NCBI GenBank assembly: GCA_003339645.1
Contig: QNUV01000021.1
Span: 868,001 to 932,000, forward strand
DNA length: 64,000 nt
Direction of reading: 5' to 3'
Source of the DNA: Microbacterium arborescens
Lineage (GTDB): Bacteria; Actinomycetota; Actinomycetes; Actinomycetales; Microbacteriaceae
Below, piece after piece: positions 27,207-37,800 of this stretch. A program made the position numbers and the translations under genes. The notes under the pieces were generated by a model. The model saw only the letters and a program-made list of their open reading frames with translations, searched no databases and was not told where the DNA came from. How positions within the stretch are numbered: the first letter of the stretch is position 1; each line of letters opens with the position of its first letter.

Positions 27207-27842
27207 GTGGCTTCCTCCGCTTCCGATGCTCGCGACGCCCGCCCCGGCCGCGGCCGGCCTCGAGATCCGCGCATCGACGAGGCGATCCGGCGTGCGACGC
27301 TCGAGGTTCTCGCCGAGCGCGGTTACAGCGGCCTGACGCTCGAAGACGTCGCCGCGCGGGCGGGAACGAACACCCCGGCGCTTCGCCGCCGGTGGCGATC
27401 GCGACAGCACCTCATCGTCAGCGCGCTCTTGGACCGGCTGGGCGCGGCACCGACACCCGACACGGGATGCACCCGGTGCGACCTCATCGAGGGAATCGGC
27501 TCTCTCAGCCCGTCCTTCGACGAGGAGATGGGTCGCTCGGTCCTTCCGGCGCTCGTAGCGGACCTCGCGCACGACCCGGAGCTCGAGACGCAGTTCTTCG
27601 ACCGGCTGTTCCATCCCCGCCGCGCCTCCAGCGAAGCGGCGCTACGGCGAGGCATCGAGCGCGGCGACATCCGCCCCGATGTCGACATCCCGCTGATCCT
27701 CGACACGCTCGCCGCGCCCGTCTACTACCGGATGCTGTTCGGGCACCTGCCGGTGACGCTGACGCTGGCCGAAGAGGTGGTGGCCGTGGTCATGGACGGG
27801 ATCGCCATCAGCACGGGCGCGGAGAACCACGCGCACTCCTGA
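27207..27842 (+). CDS. TetR-family transcriptional repressor
   Basis: A regulator of 211 residues. The helix-turn-helix is in GYSGLTLEDVAARAGTNTPALRRRW; the C-terminal domain is helical and ligand-binding. It has Cys residues in TGCTRCDLIEG, an unusual CxxC in this domain that could be structural or redox-sensitive. GTG 27207 is preferred over TTG 27168 because the latter would read through the dyad. It most likely represses the divergent MFS gene and itself. Confidence 0.87.
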   Translation: MASSASDARDARPGRGRPRDPRIDEAIRRATLEVLAERGYSGLTLEDVAARAGTNTPALRRRWRSRQHLIVSALLDRLGAAPTPDTGCTRCDLIEGIGSLSPSFDEEMGRSVLPALVADLAHDPELETQFFDRLFHPRRASSEAALRRGIERGDIRPDVDIPLILDTLAAPVYYRMLFGHLPVTLTLAEEVVAVVMDGIAISTGAENHAHS

Positions 27843-27973
27843 CTTTCCGCGATTGTTGCGCGGGTTGTTACATTCCGTCCAAGTTTCGGAGCAGGCCCTT
27901 CGCAAAACGCTCTCAGGATGCTTTGATGCCAGTGGGTACCCACCATTCATTCCCCCCGATGGAAGGACATCCC

Positions 27974-29086
27974 GTGAAATCAACGACCCGTTCGGCTCTG
28001 GGCATCGCCGCCCTGAGCCTGGCACTCACGAGCATCATGACGGCTCCGGCGTCGGCTCAGACACCCGGGCCCGACGATGGTTCTGGCGGCGTCGATCCTG
28101 GCCTGCTCTCCGCGATGGCAGAAGAACTCGGCACGGACACCGCCGGCGCCCTCGACGTCCTCGCGTTTCAGGACACCGCGAACGCAACGACCGCCACACT
28201 CGCCGATGAGACGGGGGCCGCGTATGCGGGCTCGTGGCTCGACGAGTCGACCCGCACCGTCTATACGGCGGTGACGACCGCTGACGCGCGGCAGGCAGCC
28301 GAGAATGCGGGCGCCGTCCCCGTCGAGGTCACATACTCGATCGACGATCTCGAAGCGATCTCCGCCCGCCTGTCAGAAGGCGGACCCGTCGGCGACGTGA
28401 CGTCGTGGTGGATCGACGTGACCACCAATCAGGTGGTCGTCGAGACTCTCGGGGATGCGGCGGCATCCGAGGTCGCGTCGCAGATCGGAGCCCCCGCGGA
28501 CGCGGTGCGCGTGGAGACCACGGCCGAGGCGCCCGAGACGTTCGCGACCATCCAGGGCGGGATCGCCTACACGATCAACGGCACCTCGCGCTGCTCGGTC
28601 GGCTTCGCCGTCGAGGGCGGGTTCGTGACCGCCGGCCACTGCGGCCGGGCGGGGGCGTCGACGAACTACGGGACGTTCCGCGGCTCGAGCTTCCCGGGCG
28701 ATGACTACGCCTGGGTCGCGACGCCGTCGCACACCCCCGTCGCGACCGTCTCCGACTACGCGGGCGGCGCCGTCGCCGTCGCCGGATCGACGCCCGCAGC
28801 CGTCGGCGCGACCGTATGCCGCTCCGGATCCACGACCGGCTGGCACTGCGGTCAGGTGCAGGCCTACAACAGCAGCGTCCGCTACGCGGAGGGCACCGTC
28901 TCGGGCCTCATCCGCACGTCGGTCTGCGCCGAGCGCGGAGACTCCGGCGGTTCGCTGCTCGCCGGGAACCAGGCGCAGGGCGTCACCTCCGGTGGATCGG
29001 GCAACTGCAGCACCGGCGGCACGACGTACTTCCAGCCGGTGAACGAGATCCTGCAGGCGTACGGTCTGAGGCTGCTCACGCGCTGA
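27974..29086 (+). CDS. Secreted chymotrypsin-like serine protease (S1E, streptogrisin/alpha-lytic type)
   Basis: A 370-residue preproenzyme. A signal peptide ends near ASA-Q (about residue 28), a pro-region runs to about 190 as folding chaperone, and the mature protease begins near GGIAYTINGTSRCSVGF. The triad is His222 (TAGHC), Asp243/244 (PGDDYAWV) and Ser324 (RGDSGGS). Three Cys pairs are positioned as in the family. GTG 27974 follows GGAAGGA by six bases; the longer frame covers the TetR gene. TACATT at 27869-27874 is a possible -10. A strong terminator follows at 29108-29143. Confidence 0.92.
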   Translation: MKSTTRSALGIAALSLALTSIMTAPASAQTPGPDDGSGGVDPGLLSAMAEELGTDTAGALDVLAFQDTANATTATLADETGAAYAGSWLDESTRTVYTAVTTADARQAAENAGAVPVEVTYSIDDLEAISARLSEGGPVGDVTSWWIDVTTNQVVVETLGDAAASEVASQIGAPADAVRVETTAEAPETFATIQGGIAYTINGTSRCSVGFAVEGGFVTAGHCGRAGASTNYGTFRGSSFPGDDYAWVATPSHTPVATVSDYAGGAVAVAGSTPAAVGATVCRSGSTTGWHCGQVQAYNSSVRYAEGTVSGLIRTSVCAERGDSGGSLLAGNQAQGVTSGGSGNCSTGGTTYFQPVNEILQAYGLRLLTR

Positions 29087-29107
29087 CGTACGCGCCGGCG
29101 AAACAGT

Positions 29108-29143
29108 GACGCCGGGTATCCGTTGGAACGGATACCCGGCGTC
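29108..29143. terminator. Bidirectional terminator between protease gene and tRNA-Ala
   Basis: A perfect 15-bp inverted repeat (29108-29122 and 29129-29143) with loop TTGGAA, followed on the plus strand by the T-rich TTGTCTG. It ends the protease transcript and, from the other side, the tRNA transcript. Confidence 0.9.
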
Positions 29144-29150
29144 TTGTCTG

Positions 29151-29223
29151 TGGAGCCTAGGAGATTCGAACTCCTGACATCCTGCTTGCAAAGCAGGCGC
29201 TCTACCAGCTGAGCTAAGGCCCC
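29151..29223 (-). tRNA. tRNA-Ala (anticodon TGC)
   Basis: 73 bases; acceptor GGGGCCT pairs with AGGCTCC (one G-T) plus discriminator A. The anticodon stem CCTGC/GCAGG encloses TTTGCAA, giving TGC. D-loop AGCTCAGCTGGTAGAGC and T-loop GTTCGAATC are intact. CCA is not encoded. Confidence 0.97.
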
Positions 29224-29237
29224 GAGGGGGTTCGGGG

Positions 29238-29311
29238 TGGGGCTACCAGGACTTGAACCTGGGACCTCTTCATTATCAGTGAAGCGCTCTAACCGCCTGA
29301 GCTATAGCCCC
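29238..29311 (-). tRNA. tRNA-Ile (anticodon GAT)
   Basis: 74 bases; acceptor GGGGCTA pairs with TAGCCCC plus discriminator A. The anticodon loop CTGATAA gives GAT. T-loop GTTCAAGTC is intact and CCA is not encoded. It lies 14 bases upstream of tRNA-Ala on the same strand; together downstream of gyrA they match the common ileT-alaT arrangement. Confidence 0.97.
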
Positions 29312-29372
29312 GTACCGACGCGCTTCACGCGCCGGCAACCTCCAAGACTTTACCCGATGATCCGGGAATCTA

Positions 29373-29777
29373 CTAATTGGAGGTGAAGCCGACGAGCAGG
29401 CCGCCGGTGACCTTGACCATCACGTTGTAGATGCCCGCGACGACAGCGCCGAGCACGGTGATGACGATGAGGTTGAGGATGGCCACGACCGCCGCGAACG
29501 CCATGACCTGCGGCAGGTTCAGGAACTGCTTGATCGAGAAGTCGCCGTTCGAGAACGCCACGAAGAGCTCGTCCACCCGGTCGATGAGACCGGTGGTGCT
29601 GAGCACCATGAAGACGAGGAAGGTCGCGACGACCGTGACGATCGCCAGGGCCACGGCCGCCAGGAACGACAGCTTCACGGCAGACCAGAAATCGACGTAG
29701 ACGAGGCGCAGGCGGACCTGCTTGGCGCTGGTCTTGCTCGTGGATTTCTTGGCGAGTTTGTCGGCGACCGTGCTCAT
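29373..29777 (-). CDS. DUF3566 membrane protein downstream of gyrA
   Basis: A 134-residue protein with a basic Ser/Thr/Lys N-terminus and two long hydrophobic regions (about 32-62 and 88-120). It matches the DUF3566 protein that follows gyrA in most actinobacteria (Rv0007 in M. tuberculosis). The pattern [16 protein letters not shown] is characteristic. Its ATG overlaps the gyrA stop (ATGA). Function is not established; a link to the envelope has been proposed for relatives. Confidence 0.88.
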   Translation of the reverse strand: MSTVADKLAKKSTSKTSAKQVRLRLVYVDFWSAVKLSFLAAVALAIVTVVATFLVFMVLSTTGLIDRVDELFVAFSNGDFSIKQFLNLPQVMAFAAVVAILNLIVITVLGAVVAGIYNVMVKVTGGLLVGFTSN

Positions 29778-32353
29778 GCGTCAGAACCACTCTCTTCGGT
29801 ATCCGCGGACGGGGGTGCATCCGGGGCGGTGGCATCCTCGGATGCCGCGTCTTCGGTCAGTCCACGCTCGCCGTTCCGGGCGATGGCGAGGATGCGGTCG
29901 TCGTCACCGAACCGGGCGAAGACGACGCCCATGGTGTCGCGACCCTTGGCCGGGACCTCGGCCACGGAGGAGCGTACCACCTTGCCGCTGGCAAGAACCA
30001 CGAGGACCTCGTCGGTCTCCGACACGATGAGACCGCCCGCCAGCACGCCTCGATCGTCGTTCAGCTTGGCCACCTTGATACCCAGGCCGCCTCGGCTCTG
30101 GGTGCGGTACTGGTCGACCGAGGTGCGCTTGGCATAGCCACCGTCGGTGACGACGAACACGTAGCCCTCGTCGCGCACGACCGATGCCGACAGCAGGCTG
30201 TCGTCCTCGCGGAACGAGATGCCCTTCACACCCTCGGTCGATCGGCCCATCGGACGCAGCGCGTCGTCAGTGGCCGCGAAGCGCAGCGACATCCCCTTGC
30301 GTGTGATGAGCAGGATGTCGTCGCCTTCGTCGACGAGCAGAGCGCTGACGAGCTCGTCGCCGCCGGTCTCGTCGTCCTGACCGCGCAGGCGGATCGCGAT
30401 GACACCGCCCTGGCGGTTGGTGTCGTACTCGGTCAGCGCGGTCTTCTTGACCTTGCCGTCACGGGTCGCGAGCACCAGGTACTGCGCAGCGGCGTAGTCG
30501 CGGATGTCGAGGATCTGCGCGATCTCCTCACCGGGCTGGAGGGCGAGGAGGTTCGCGACATGCTGGCCCTTCGCATCGCGACCGGCCTCGGGAAGCTCGT
30601 ACGCCTTGGTGCGATAGACGCGGCCCTTCGTCGTGAAGAACAGCAGCCAGTGGTGCGTCGTCGTGACGAAGAAGTGCTCGACGACGTCATCCGCGCGCAG
30701 CTGGGCACCCTTGACGCCCTTGCCGCCGCGGTGCTGCGAACGGTAGTTGTCGCTCCGCGTGCGCTTGATGTAGCCGTCACGTGTCACCGTGACCACCATC
30801 TCCTCTTCGGGGATGAGGTCTTCCATCGACATGTCGCCGTCGAACCCGTGGAGGATGTGCGTGCGCCGCTCGTCGCCGTACTTGTCGACGATCGCGGTCA
30901 GCTCCTCGCCGATGATCGAGCGCTGGCGTGCGGGGGTGGCGAGGATGTCGTTGAGGTCGGCGATCTTCAGCTCGAGCTCGGTCGCCTCGTCGATGATCTT
31001 CTGACGCTCGAGCGCGGCGAGGCGGCGCAGCTGCATCGACAGGATCGCGTCGGCCTGCAGGTCGTCGATGTCGAGAAGGGTCTTCAGTCCCTCTCGCGCC
31101 TCCTCGACCGTGGGGGAGCGGCGGATGAGCGCGATGACCTCGTCGAGTGCGTCGAGCGCCTTGAGGTATCCGCGCAGGATGTGCATGCGCTTCTCGGCCT
31201 CGTTGAGGCGGTAGCGCGTGCGACGGACGATGACCTCGATCTGGTGGGTGATCCAGTGGGAGATGAAGCCGTCGAGCGGGAGGGTGCGGGGCACGCCGTC
31301 GACGATCGCCAGCATGTTGGCGCCGAAGTTCTCCTGCAGCTGCGTGTGCTTGTACAGGTTGTTGAGCACGACCTTCGCGACGGCGTCGCGCTTGAGCACG
31401 ACCACGAGACGCTGGCCCGTGCGGTCGCTGGTCTCGTCGCGGATGTCGGCGATGCCGGTGATCTTCCCGTCACGCGCGAGGTCGCGGATCTTCAGCGCGA
31501 CGTTGTCGGGGTTCACCTGGTACGGCAGCTCGGTGATCACGAGGCACGTGCGACCCTGGATCTCTTCGACCTCGATGACGGCGCGCATCGTGATCGAGCC
31601 TCGACCGGTCCGGTACGCCTCGCGGATCCCCTTCGTGCCGAGGATCTGTGCCCCGGTGGGGAAGTCGGGACCGTGGATCCGCGACATCAGCGCTTCGAGG
31701 AGCTCCTCACGCGACGCGTCCGGGTTCTCGAGCGACCACAGCGCGCCCTCGGCGACCTCGCGCAGGTTGTGGGGCGGGATGTTCGTGGCCATGCCGACGG
31801 CGATACCGACCGAACCGTTGACGAGCAGGTTCGGGAAGCGCGAGGGCAGGACGACAGGCTCCTGCGTCTTGCCGTCGTAGTTGTCCTCGAAGTCGACGGT
31901 GTCCTCGTCGATGTCGCGGACCATCTCCATGGCGAGAGCCGCCATCTTGGTCTCGGTGTACCGGGGGGCCGCGGCGCCCTGGTTGCCCGGCGACCCGAAG
32001 TTGCCCTGCCCGTCTGCAAGCGGGTAGCGCAGCGACCACGGCTGCACGAGGCGGACGAGCGCGTCGTAGATCGCGCTGTCGCCGTGCGGGTGGTACTGAC
32101 CCATGACCTCGCCGACGACGCGGGCGCACTTCGAGTAGCTCTTGTCGGGGCGGTATCCGCCGTCGTACATGCCGTAGATGACACGTCGGTGCACGGGCTT
32201 GAGGCCGTCCTCGACGCGGGGGAGCGCTCGTCCCACGATGACGCTCATCGCGTAGTCGAGGTAGCTCCGCTGCATCTCGACCTGGAGGTCGACCTGGTCG
32301 ATGTTGCCGTGGTTGTGGGCAGGAGTGAGGTCGGGACGTTCTTCGTCAGACAT
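29774..32353 (-). CDS. gyrA: DNA gyrase subunit A
   Basis: An 859-residue subunit that cuts and reseals DNA for negative supercoiling. The active-site Tyr is Tyr132 in AAPRYTE. The quinolone pocket reads [11 protein letters not shown] with Ser93 and Asp97, the susceptible-type residues at the E. coli 83 and 87 positions. The C-terminal half carries the six-bladed beta-pinwheel, including the GyrA box QRGGKGV-like segment near 540 (HRGGKGVKG). It starts 33 bases after gyrB. Confidence 0.97.
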   Translation of the reverse strand: MSDEERPDLTPAHNHGNIDQVDLQVEMQRSYLDYAMSVIVGRALPRVEDGLKPVHRRVIYGMYDGGYRPDKSYSKCARVVGEVMGQYHPHGDSAIYDALVRLVQPWSLRYPLADGQGNFGSPGNQGAAAPRYTETKMAALAMEMVRDIDEDTVDFEDNYDGKTQEPVVLPSRFPNLLVNGSVGIAVGMATNIPPHNLREVAEGALWSLENPDASREELLEALMSRIHGPDFPTGAQILGTKGIREAYRTGRGSITMRAVIEVEEIQGRTCLVITELPYQVNPDNVALKIRDLARDGKITGIADIRDETSDRTGQRLVVVLKRDAVAKVVLNNLYKHTQLQENFGANMLAIVDGVPRTLPLDGFISHWITHQIEVIVRRTRYRLNEAEKRMHILRGYLKALDALDEVIALIRRSPTVEEAREGLKTLLDIDDLQADAILSMQLRRLAALERQKIIDEATELELKIADLNDILATPARQRSIIGEELTAIVDKYGDERRTHILHGFDGDMSMEDLIPEEEMVVTVTRDGYIKRTRSDNYRSQHRGGKGVKGAQLRADDVVEHFFVTTTHHWLLFFTTKGRVYRTKAYELPEAGRDAKGQHVANLLALQPGEEIAQILDIRDYAAAQYLVLATRDGKVKKTALTEYDTNRQGGVIAIRLRGQDDETGGDELVSALLVDEGDDILLITRKGMSLRFAATDDALRPMGRSTEGVKGISFREDDSLLSASVVRDEGYVFVVTDGGYAKRTSVDQYRTQSRGGLGIKVAKLNDDRGVLAGGLIVSETDEVLVVLASGKVVRSSVAEVPAKGRDTMGVVFARFGDDDRILAIARNGERGLTEDAASEDATAPDAPPSADTEESGSDA

Positions 32354-32386
32354 ACGTTCTCAGTTTCTCGATGTCGCTCGGCTCGA

Positions 32387-34444
32387 TCAGATGTCGAGGA
32401 AGCGGACGTCCTTGGCGTTGCGCTGGATGAAGGTGCGGCGGGACTCGACGTCCTCGCCCATGAGCACCGAGAAGATCTCGTCGGCGGCAGCCGCGTCGTC
32501 GATCGTCACCTGGCGCAGGGTGCGCGTGCTGTGGTCCATCGTGGTCTCCCACAGCTCCTTCGGGTTCATCTCGCCGAGACCCTTGTAGCGCTGGATGCCC
32601 GACTCCTTCGGGATGCGCTTGCCGTTGGCGAGCCCGTCGGCCAGGAGCGCGTCGCGCTCCTTGTCGCTGAACACGTACTCGTGATCGGCGTTGGTCCACT
32701 TGAGCCGGTACAGCGGCGGCATCGCGAGGTAGACGTAGCCCGCTTCGATGAGCCCGCGCATGTAACGGAACAGGAGCGTCAGGAGCAGCGTCGTGATGTG
32801 CTGCCCGTCGACGTCGGCATCGGCCATTAGCACGATCTTGTGATAGCGCGCCTTGTCGACGGCGAAGTCCTCGCCGATGCCGGTGCCGAACGCCGAGATG
32901 ATCGCCTGGATCTCGTTGTTGCCGAGGGCGCGGTCGAGCCGCGCCTTCTCGACGTTGAGCACCTTGCCGCGGAGCGAGAGGATCGCCTGGGTCTCGGGAT
33001 CGCGGCCGCGCACGGCCGAACCGCCGGCCGAGTCGCCCTCGACGAGGAAGATCTCGGAGATCGACGGGTCCTTGCTCGTGCAGTCCTTGAGCTTGTCGGG
33101 CATCGACGCCGACTCGAAGACGCTCTTGCGGCGGGCGGTCTCACGCGCCTTGCGAGCCGCGAGGCGCGCGGTCGCGGCATCCACGGCCTTCATGATGACG
33201 CGCTTGGCCTGAGCGGGGTTACGGTCGAGCCAGTCGGTGAGCTGGTCGCCGACGATCTTCTGGACGAATGCCTTCGCCTCGGTGTTGCCGAGCTTCGTCT
33301 TGGTCTGGCCCTCGAACTGCGGCTCGGAGAGCTTGACGGAGATGACGGCGGTCAGACCCTCGCGGATGTCGTCACCCGTGAGGTTGTCGTCCTTCTCCTT
33401 GAGCAGGCCCTTCTCGCGGGCGTAGGCGTTGACGCGCGTGGTCAGCGCGGCCCGGAAACCCTCTTCGTGCGTGCCGCCCTCGTGGGTGTTGATCGTGTTC
33501 GCGAAGGTGAACACGTTCTCGGTGTAGCTCGTGGTCCACTGCATCGCGAGCTCGAGCGAGATGTGACGCACCGTGTCCTCGGACTCGATCTCGATGATCT
33601 CGTCGTTGACGACCTCGCTCTTGCGCAGCTTGTTGAGGTACTCGACGTAGTCGACGAGGCCCCGCTCGTAGTGGAAGTCGTCGTGACGCTGCTGCGACTC
33701 GGATCCGCCTTCCTCCAGGTCGACGACGACGGCCGCCTCGGGGCGCTCGTCGGTCAGCGTGATGCGCAGCCCCTTGTTCAGGAACGCCGTCTGCTGGAAG
33801 CGCGTGCGAAGCGTGTCGTAGTCGAAGGCGATCGTCTCGAAGATGTCGCCGTCGGGCCAGAAGGTGACCGTCGTTCCGGTCTCTTCGCTGTCCTCGCCCT
33901 GGGCGAGGGGAGCCTGCGGCTTGCCGCCGTCGGCGAAGGTCTGACGCCACACCGAGCCCTGACGCTTGATCTCGACCTCGAAACGCGTCGAAAGCGCGTT
34001 GACGACCGACGATCCGACGCCGTGGAGCCCACCGGAGACGGCGTACCCGCCGCCGCCGAACTTTCCACCGGCGTGCAGCACGGTCAGCACGACCTCGACG
34101 GTCGACTTCGTCGGGTCGGAGGCGTGCGGATCGACCGGGATGCCGCGGCCGTTGTCGACGACGCGAAGACCGCCGTCTTCGAGGATCGTCACGTGGATCG
34201 TGTCGCAGTAGCCGGCCAGCGCCTCATCGACGGCGTTGTCGACGATCTCGTAGACGAGGTGGTGCAGGCCACGCTCACCGGTGGATCCGATGTACATTCC
34301 CGGACGCTTCCGGACCGCCTCGAGGCCCTCGAGCACCTGGATCGCGTCAGCGCCGTACTCGTTCGGGACCTTGGCCGAGGTCGCCTCGGCCGCGTCGGGG
34401 GTTTCGGGGTCTTCGGGAACGCTGTCGGGATTCTGAGACGTCAT
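32387..34444 (-). CDS. gyrB: DNA gyrase subunit B
   Basis: The ATPase subunit of gyrase, 685 residues. GHKL motifs [16 protein letters not shown] and [15 protein letters not shown] bind ATP; the TOPRIM domain shows [11 protein letters not shown] and [14 protein letters not shown] 34444 has GGAG upstream; ATG 34462, six codons earlier, is an alternative. It leads into gyrA and lies about 120 bases after the DUF721 gene. Confidence 0.97.
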   Translation of the reverse strand: MTSQNPDSVPEDPETPDAAEATSAKVPNEYGADAIQVLEGLEAVRKRPGMYIGSTGERGLHHLVYEIVDNAVDEALAGYCDTIHVTILEDGGLRVVDNGRGIPVDPHASDPTKSTVEVVLTVLHAGGKFGGGGYAVSGGLHGVGSSVVNALSTRFEVEIKRQGSVWRQTFADGGKPQAPLAQGEDSEETGTTVTFWPDGDIFETIAFDYDTLRTRFQQTAFLNKGLRITLTDERPEAAVVVDLEEGGSESQQRHDDFHYERGLVDYVEYLNKLRKSEVVNDEIIEIESEDTVRHISLELAMQWTTSYTENVFTFANTINTHEGGTHEEGFRAALTTRVNAYAREKGLLKEKDDNLTGDDIREGLTAVISVKLSEPQFEGQTKTKLGNTEAKAFVQKIVGDQLTDWLDRNPAQAKRVIMKAVDAATARLAARKARETARRKSVFESASMPDKLKDCTSKDPSISEIFLVEGDSAGGSAVRGRDPETQAILSLRGKVLNVEKARLDRALGNNEIQAIISAFGTGIGEDFAVDKARYHKIVLMADADVDGQHITTLLLTLLFRYMRGLIEAGYVYLAMPPLYRLKWTNADHEYVFSDKERDALLADGLANGKRIPKESGIQRYKGLGEMNPKELWETTMDHSTRTLRQVTIDDAAAADEIFSVLMGEDVESRRTFIQRNAKDVRFLDI

Positions 34445-34567
34445 AGGTTTCGAGCGCTCCACATCGGTTCGGTCAGTCCCGTCCAGTCTACCCTTTCAGG
34501 CGCTCTCACGCGGCGCTCAGCGCCCGTATGGCGAACGAAAGTCGGATTCGACGACTGGGGACGTGGC

Positions 34568-35056
34568 TCAACCGTAGGTATCGCGAGGGCCACGGCCTGG
34601 AACGGCTCTGGGGCCCCATTTCCAGGAGGGGACGTCCGGGCCTACGAAACGCACCGACTGCACGCCCGACTGTGGGAACGCTTTCACGAGCTGCGTCGTG
34701 ATGACGGTCCGCATGAGGTGAAGGTTCTTCGCCCACGCCGTCGAGTCGCACTGCACGGTCAGAACGCCGTCGGAGAGCGCAACCGGCGAGGCGTGCCGCG
34801 CGGTCTCCTCGCCGGCGACCTCCGCCCACCGCAGCACGAGGTCTTCGCGCGAGAGCTGCGCGTCCCATCCGGCCTGACGAGTGAGGTCGGCGATCACGTC
34901 ACCGAGCCCCTTCGGATCGCGCCCGGAGGTGAAGGGCTGGTTCTCGTCGTCGTCGGTCCGCTGCCGCCGGCGTTTCTTCCACCGCCCCGACGGTTCGAGC
35001 CCGCGGAGGCGGAGATAGGTGGAGATGGTCTCGGGAGCCTCGTCAGACGGCAGCAT
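34568..35056 (-). CDS. DUF721 / DciA-family protein
   Basis: A 162-residue protein of the DUF721 family between recF and gyrB, the place it holds in nearly all actinobacteria. The N-terminus is Arg/Lys-rich (KKRRRQRTDDD), the C-terminal domain has RWAEVAGEETARHASPVALSDGVLTVQCDSTAWAKNL, the KH-like core. Members (DciA) load or recruit the replicative helicase in bacteria without DnaC/DnaI. ATG 35056 has GAGGAT upstream; the gene overlaps the recF end by 14 bases. Confidence 0.88.
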   Translation of the reverse strand: MLPSDEAPETISTYLRLRGLEPSGRWKKRRRQRTDDDENQPFTSGRDPKGLGDVIADLTRQAGWDAQLSREDLVLRWAEVAGEETARHASPVALSDGVLTVQCDSTAWAKNLHLMRTVITTQLVKAFPQSGVQSVRFVGPDVPSWKWGPRAVPGRGPRDTYG

Positions 35057-36209
35057 CGGAATCCTCATGCAGCGTGCCCGCCTCGACCCGGACGGTGCGG
35101 GCCCGCAGACCGAGGGGAACGTCTTCGGCAACCGCCGCCGTGACGATGACCTGCTCGTAGTCGGCCACGATGCCCGCCAGCCGCGAGCGACGATCGGCGT
35201 CGAGCTCGGCGAAGACGTCGTCGAGGATGACGATCGGATCACCCAGCGTGGACTCGGCGCGCAGCAGCTCGGCCGATGCGAGCCGCAGCGACAGCGCGAC
35301 CGACCACGATTCGCCGTGCGACGCGTAGCCCTTCACCGGCAGATCGCGGATGCGCAGGATCAGATCGTCGCGATGCGGGCCGACGAGCGTGATGCCGCGC
35401 TCGAGCTCGGTGCTGCGACGATCGGCGAGGGCGGCACGGAAGAGCTGCTCGATCGCCGCGGCGTCGGCGACACCGGATTCGGTGGGGGAGTCGTCCTCTT
35501 CCGGGTCGGCGCCGCCCACCGACAGTGCCCACTGCAGCTGGGGGCGGTGATCGGCACCGGCGATGGCGGCGTAGGCGCGAGCGACGGGGCCGGTGAGTTC
35601 GGCCGCCAGCCGCAGGCGGGCGCGGATGACGTCGGTGCCGAGGGTGACGAGCTTGTCGTCCCACACCTCGAGCGTCGAGAGGCCGTCGCCCCGGATGCCG
35701 CGCGCGCGGGCCGACTTCAGCAGTGCGTTGCGCTGTTTCAGGACCCGGTCGTAGTCGGCGAGCACACCTGCCAGACGCGGTGCGCGCTGGATGAGGAGCT
35801 GATCGGCGAAGCGACGACGAGCCGAGGGATCGCCTCGGACGATCTGCAGGTCTTCGGGCGCGAAGAGCACGACCTGTGCGTATCGGGGGAGCTCGGCGGT
35901 GCGCACCGGTGATCCGTTGACGCGGGCCTTGTTCGACCCGGCGCGATTGAGCTGCGCTTCGAGCTGCACCCGACGCTGTCCGTGGGCGAGCCGGGCCCGG
36001 ACGAAGGCGGCATCCGCGCCGTCGCGCACCATCGGCGCGTCCTGCGAGACCCGGTGCGAACCGAGCGTCGCGAAATACCCGATCGCCTCGGCGAGGTTGG
36101 TCTTGCCCTGGCCGTTACGGCCGACGAACACGTTCGCCCCGGGAGCGAGAGAGAGCTCGGCGGCCGCGTAGTTGCGGAAGTCCACCAGGCTCAACTGCTC
36201 CACAATCAT
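35043..36209 (-). CDS. recF: DNA replication and repair protein RecF
   Basis: A 388-residue SMC-like ATPase that helps load RecA at gaps with RecO and RecR. Walker A GRNGQGKTN is at about residue 30, the signature-like GESWSVALSLRLASAE and Walker B VILDDVFAELD are in the C-terminal half. It lies between dnaN and the DUF721 gene and overlaps the latter by 14 bases. Confidence 0.96.
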   Translation of the reverse strand: MIVEQLSLVDFRNYAAAELSLAPGANVFVGRNGQGKTNLAEAIGYFATLGSHRVSQDAPMVRDGADAAFVRARLAHGQRRVQLEAQLNRAGSNKARVNGSPVRTAELPRYAQVVLFAPEDLQIVRGDPSARRRFADQLLIQRAPRLAGVLADYDRVLKQRNALLKSARARGIRGDGLSTLEVWDDKLVTLGTDVIRARLRLAAELTGPVARAYAAIAGADHRPQLQWALSVGGADPEEDDSPTESGVADAAAIEQLFRAALADRRSTELERGITLVGPHRDDLILRIRDLPVKGYASHGESWSVALSLRLASAELLRAESTLGDPIVILDDVFAELDADRRSRLAGIVADYEQVIVTAAVAEDVPLGLRARTVRVEAGTLHEDSDAAV

Positions 36210-36267
36210 CAGATCACCCTAGTTCGCGTCTCCGACAGCCCACCGCGGTGAGCCCTGCCCCGGACGA

Positions 36268-37407
36268 TCAGCGCAGGAGCAGGTTGGGCTGCAGGAGGTA
36301 CTTGAACGACTCGACGCCGCCCGACGTCTGGGGCGTGATGAGGATCGGGCTGAGCTTGTTCGCGTTCTCGCTCGACGTGAACGTAACACGCGTGAACTCG
36401 CTCTTGACCGCCGCGAGCGCCTCGAGCAGGTACTGCGGGTTGAGGCCGATCACGACCTCCTCGCCGGTCAGCGTCGCGTCGACCGATTCGGTCGCGCGCG
36501 CCTGCTCGGTACCGGATGCATCCATCGAGACCCCGTCGGCACCGAACGTGAAACGCAGCGGAGCGGAGCGATCGAGCACCAGGGCCACGCGGCGCACGGC
36601 CTCGATGAGCTCACCCGTGTTGACGACCGCGTGGTGATCGGTCGCCTCGGGGAACAGGCGCCGAACCGGCGGGAAGTTGCCCTTGATCAGCAGCGACGTG
36701 ACCGTCTTGTTGCCGGCCGTGAAGGCGATGATCTCGCGGTCTCCCGATCCCGAGAACGAGACGGTGATGTCACCCGAGTGGGCGAACGTCTTGCCCACCT
36801 CGGTCAGGGTGCGCGCCGGGACGAGAGCCGTGGTCGTGTTCTCGTCGGCGACGATCCCGCTGTCGAACGGGATGTCGCGGAGCGCGACGCGGTAGCGGTC
36901 GGTGGCGACGAGGCTGAGCTGCGTTCCGGTCACCTCGAGCTGGACACCGGTTAGAACGGGAGTCACGTCGTCGCGCGATGCCGCGAAGGCGACCTGCGAG
37001 ATCGCCGTGGCGAAGTCCTCGGCGGGCACGACACCGGATTCGCCCGAGACCTCGGGGATCGCGGGATATTCCTGCACCGGCATCGACGCGAGCGTGAAGC
37101 GCGCCGAGCCGCATGTGAGCAGGATCCCGTCGTCGTCGACGGCGATCTGGATCGGCGCGTTCGGCAGACGGCTGGCGATCTCCGACAGCAGACGGCCGTG
37201 CACGAGGATCGTGCCGGGTTCGTCGACCGTGGCCTCGATGGTCGTGCGTGCGGACGCCTCGTAGTCGAAAGCCGACAGCGAGAGACCGGTGTCGGTGGCT
37301 TCGATGAGCACACCCGCGAGGATCGGCTGCGGGTTGCGCTGGGGGAGGAGCTTCACGACGAACGACACAGCCTCGCTGAAGACGTCGCGATTGACCTGGA
37401 ACTTCAC
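36268..37407 (-). CDS. dnaN: DNA polymerase III beta sliding clamp
   Basis: A 379-residue clamp of three repeated domains that tethers the polymerase. The N-terminus MKFQVNRDVFSEAVSFVVKLLP and the C-terminal YLLQPNLLLR are family-typical. GTG 37407 follows AAGGGAG by six bases. A -10-like TAGCAT stands at 37446-37441. It is 58 bases upstream of recF and separated from dnaA by the candidate origin. Confidence 0.97.
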   Translation of the reverse strand: MKFQVNRDVFSEAVSFVVKLLPQRNPQPILAGVLIEATDTGLSLSAFDYEASARTTIEATVDEPGTILVHGRLLSEIASRLPNAPIQIAVDDDGILLTCGSARFTLASMPVQEYPAIPEVSGESGVVPAEDFATAISQVAFAASRDDVTPVLTGVQLEVTGTQLSLVATDRYRVALRDIPFDSGIVADENTTTALVPARTLTEVGKTFAHSGDITVSFSGSGDREIIAFTAGNKTVTSLLIKGNFPPVRRLFPEATDHHAVVNTGELIEAVRRVALVLDRSAPLRFTFGADGVSMDASGTEQARATESVDATLTGEEVVIGLNPQYLLEALAAVKSEFTRVTFTSSENANKLSPILITPQTSGGVESFKYLLQPNLLLR

Positions 37408-37499
37408 TGGCGCTCCCTTGTCGTGGATGAAAGCTCTCCCATGCTAGTGCCCATCCCGAGCGGTTCCTGAAGCACCGTTGCGACCGGCCTCATCGCCGT

Positions 37500-37760
37500 C
37501 GAGGTGATCGAATCGCAAAATCTCTAGATGTAACTGTCTTCTTCATCTCCGCTGTGGAAACTGTGGACAACTCGCTCGATCCCAGTCGAGAGAGGGGAAC
37601 CACACGTTTGTAACTTGTGAGCCGGCTGCGGATGGGCGTGGGATGACGTCGAGCGCGGACGGATGCGGCTCGAACGGCGATCCACAGGAGATGTGTGATT
37701 CGTTCACAACTCTTCGACGACGAATCGAAGTTATCCACAGGTTTTCCACACTGTGCAGAA
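37500..37760. other. Candidate replication origin oriC
   Basis: The 393-base gap between dnaN and dnaA has an A/T-rich stretch (about 37509-37550) followed by DnaA-box-like sites: TGTGGAAAC 37553, TGTGGACAA 37562, TTATCCACA 37731 (perfect) and TTTTCCACA 37742, with weaker ones at 37600-37720. Two close pairs in opposite orientation flank the region. The dnaA-dnaN gap is the known origin position in actinobacteria. Further boxes lie upstream of dnaA. Confidence 0.8.
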
Positions 37761-37800
37761 CCGCATGATGGGCCGTCGTGCGACCCCTGTCAAGCTGAGC

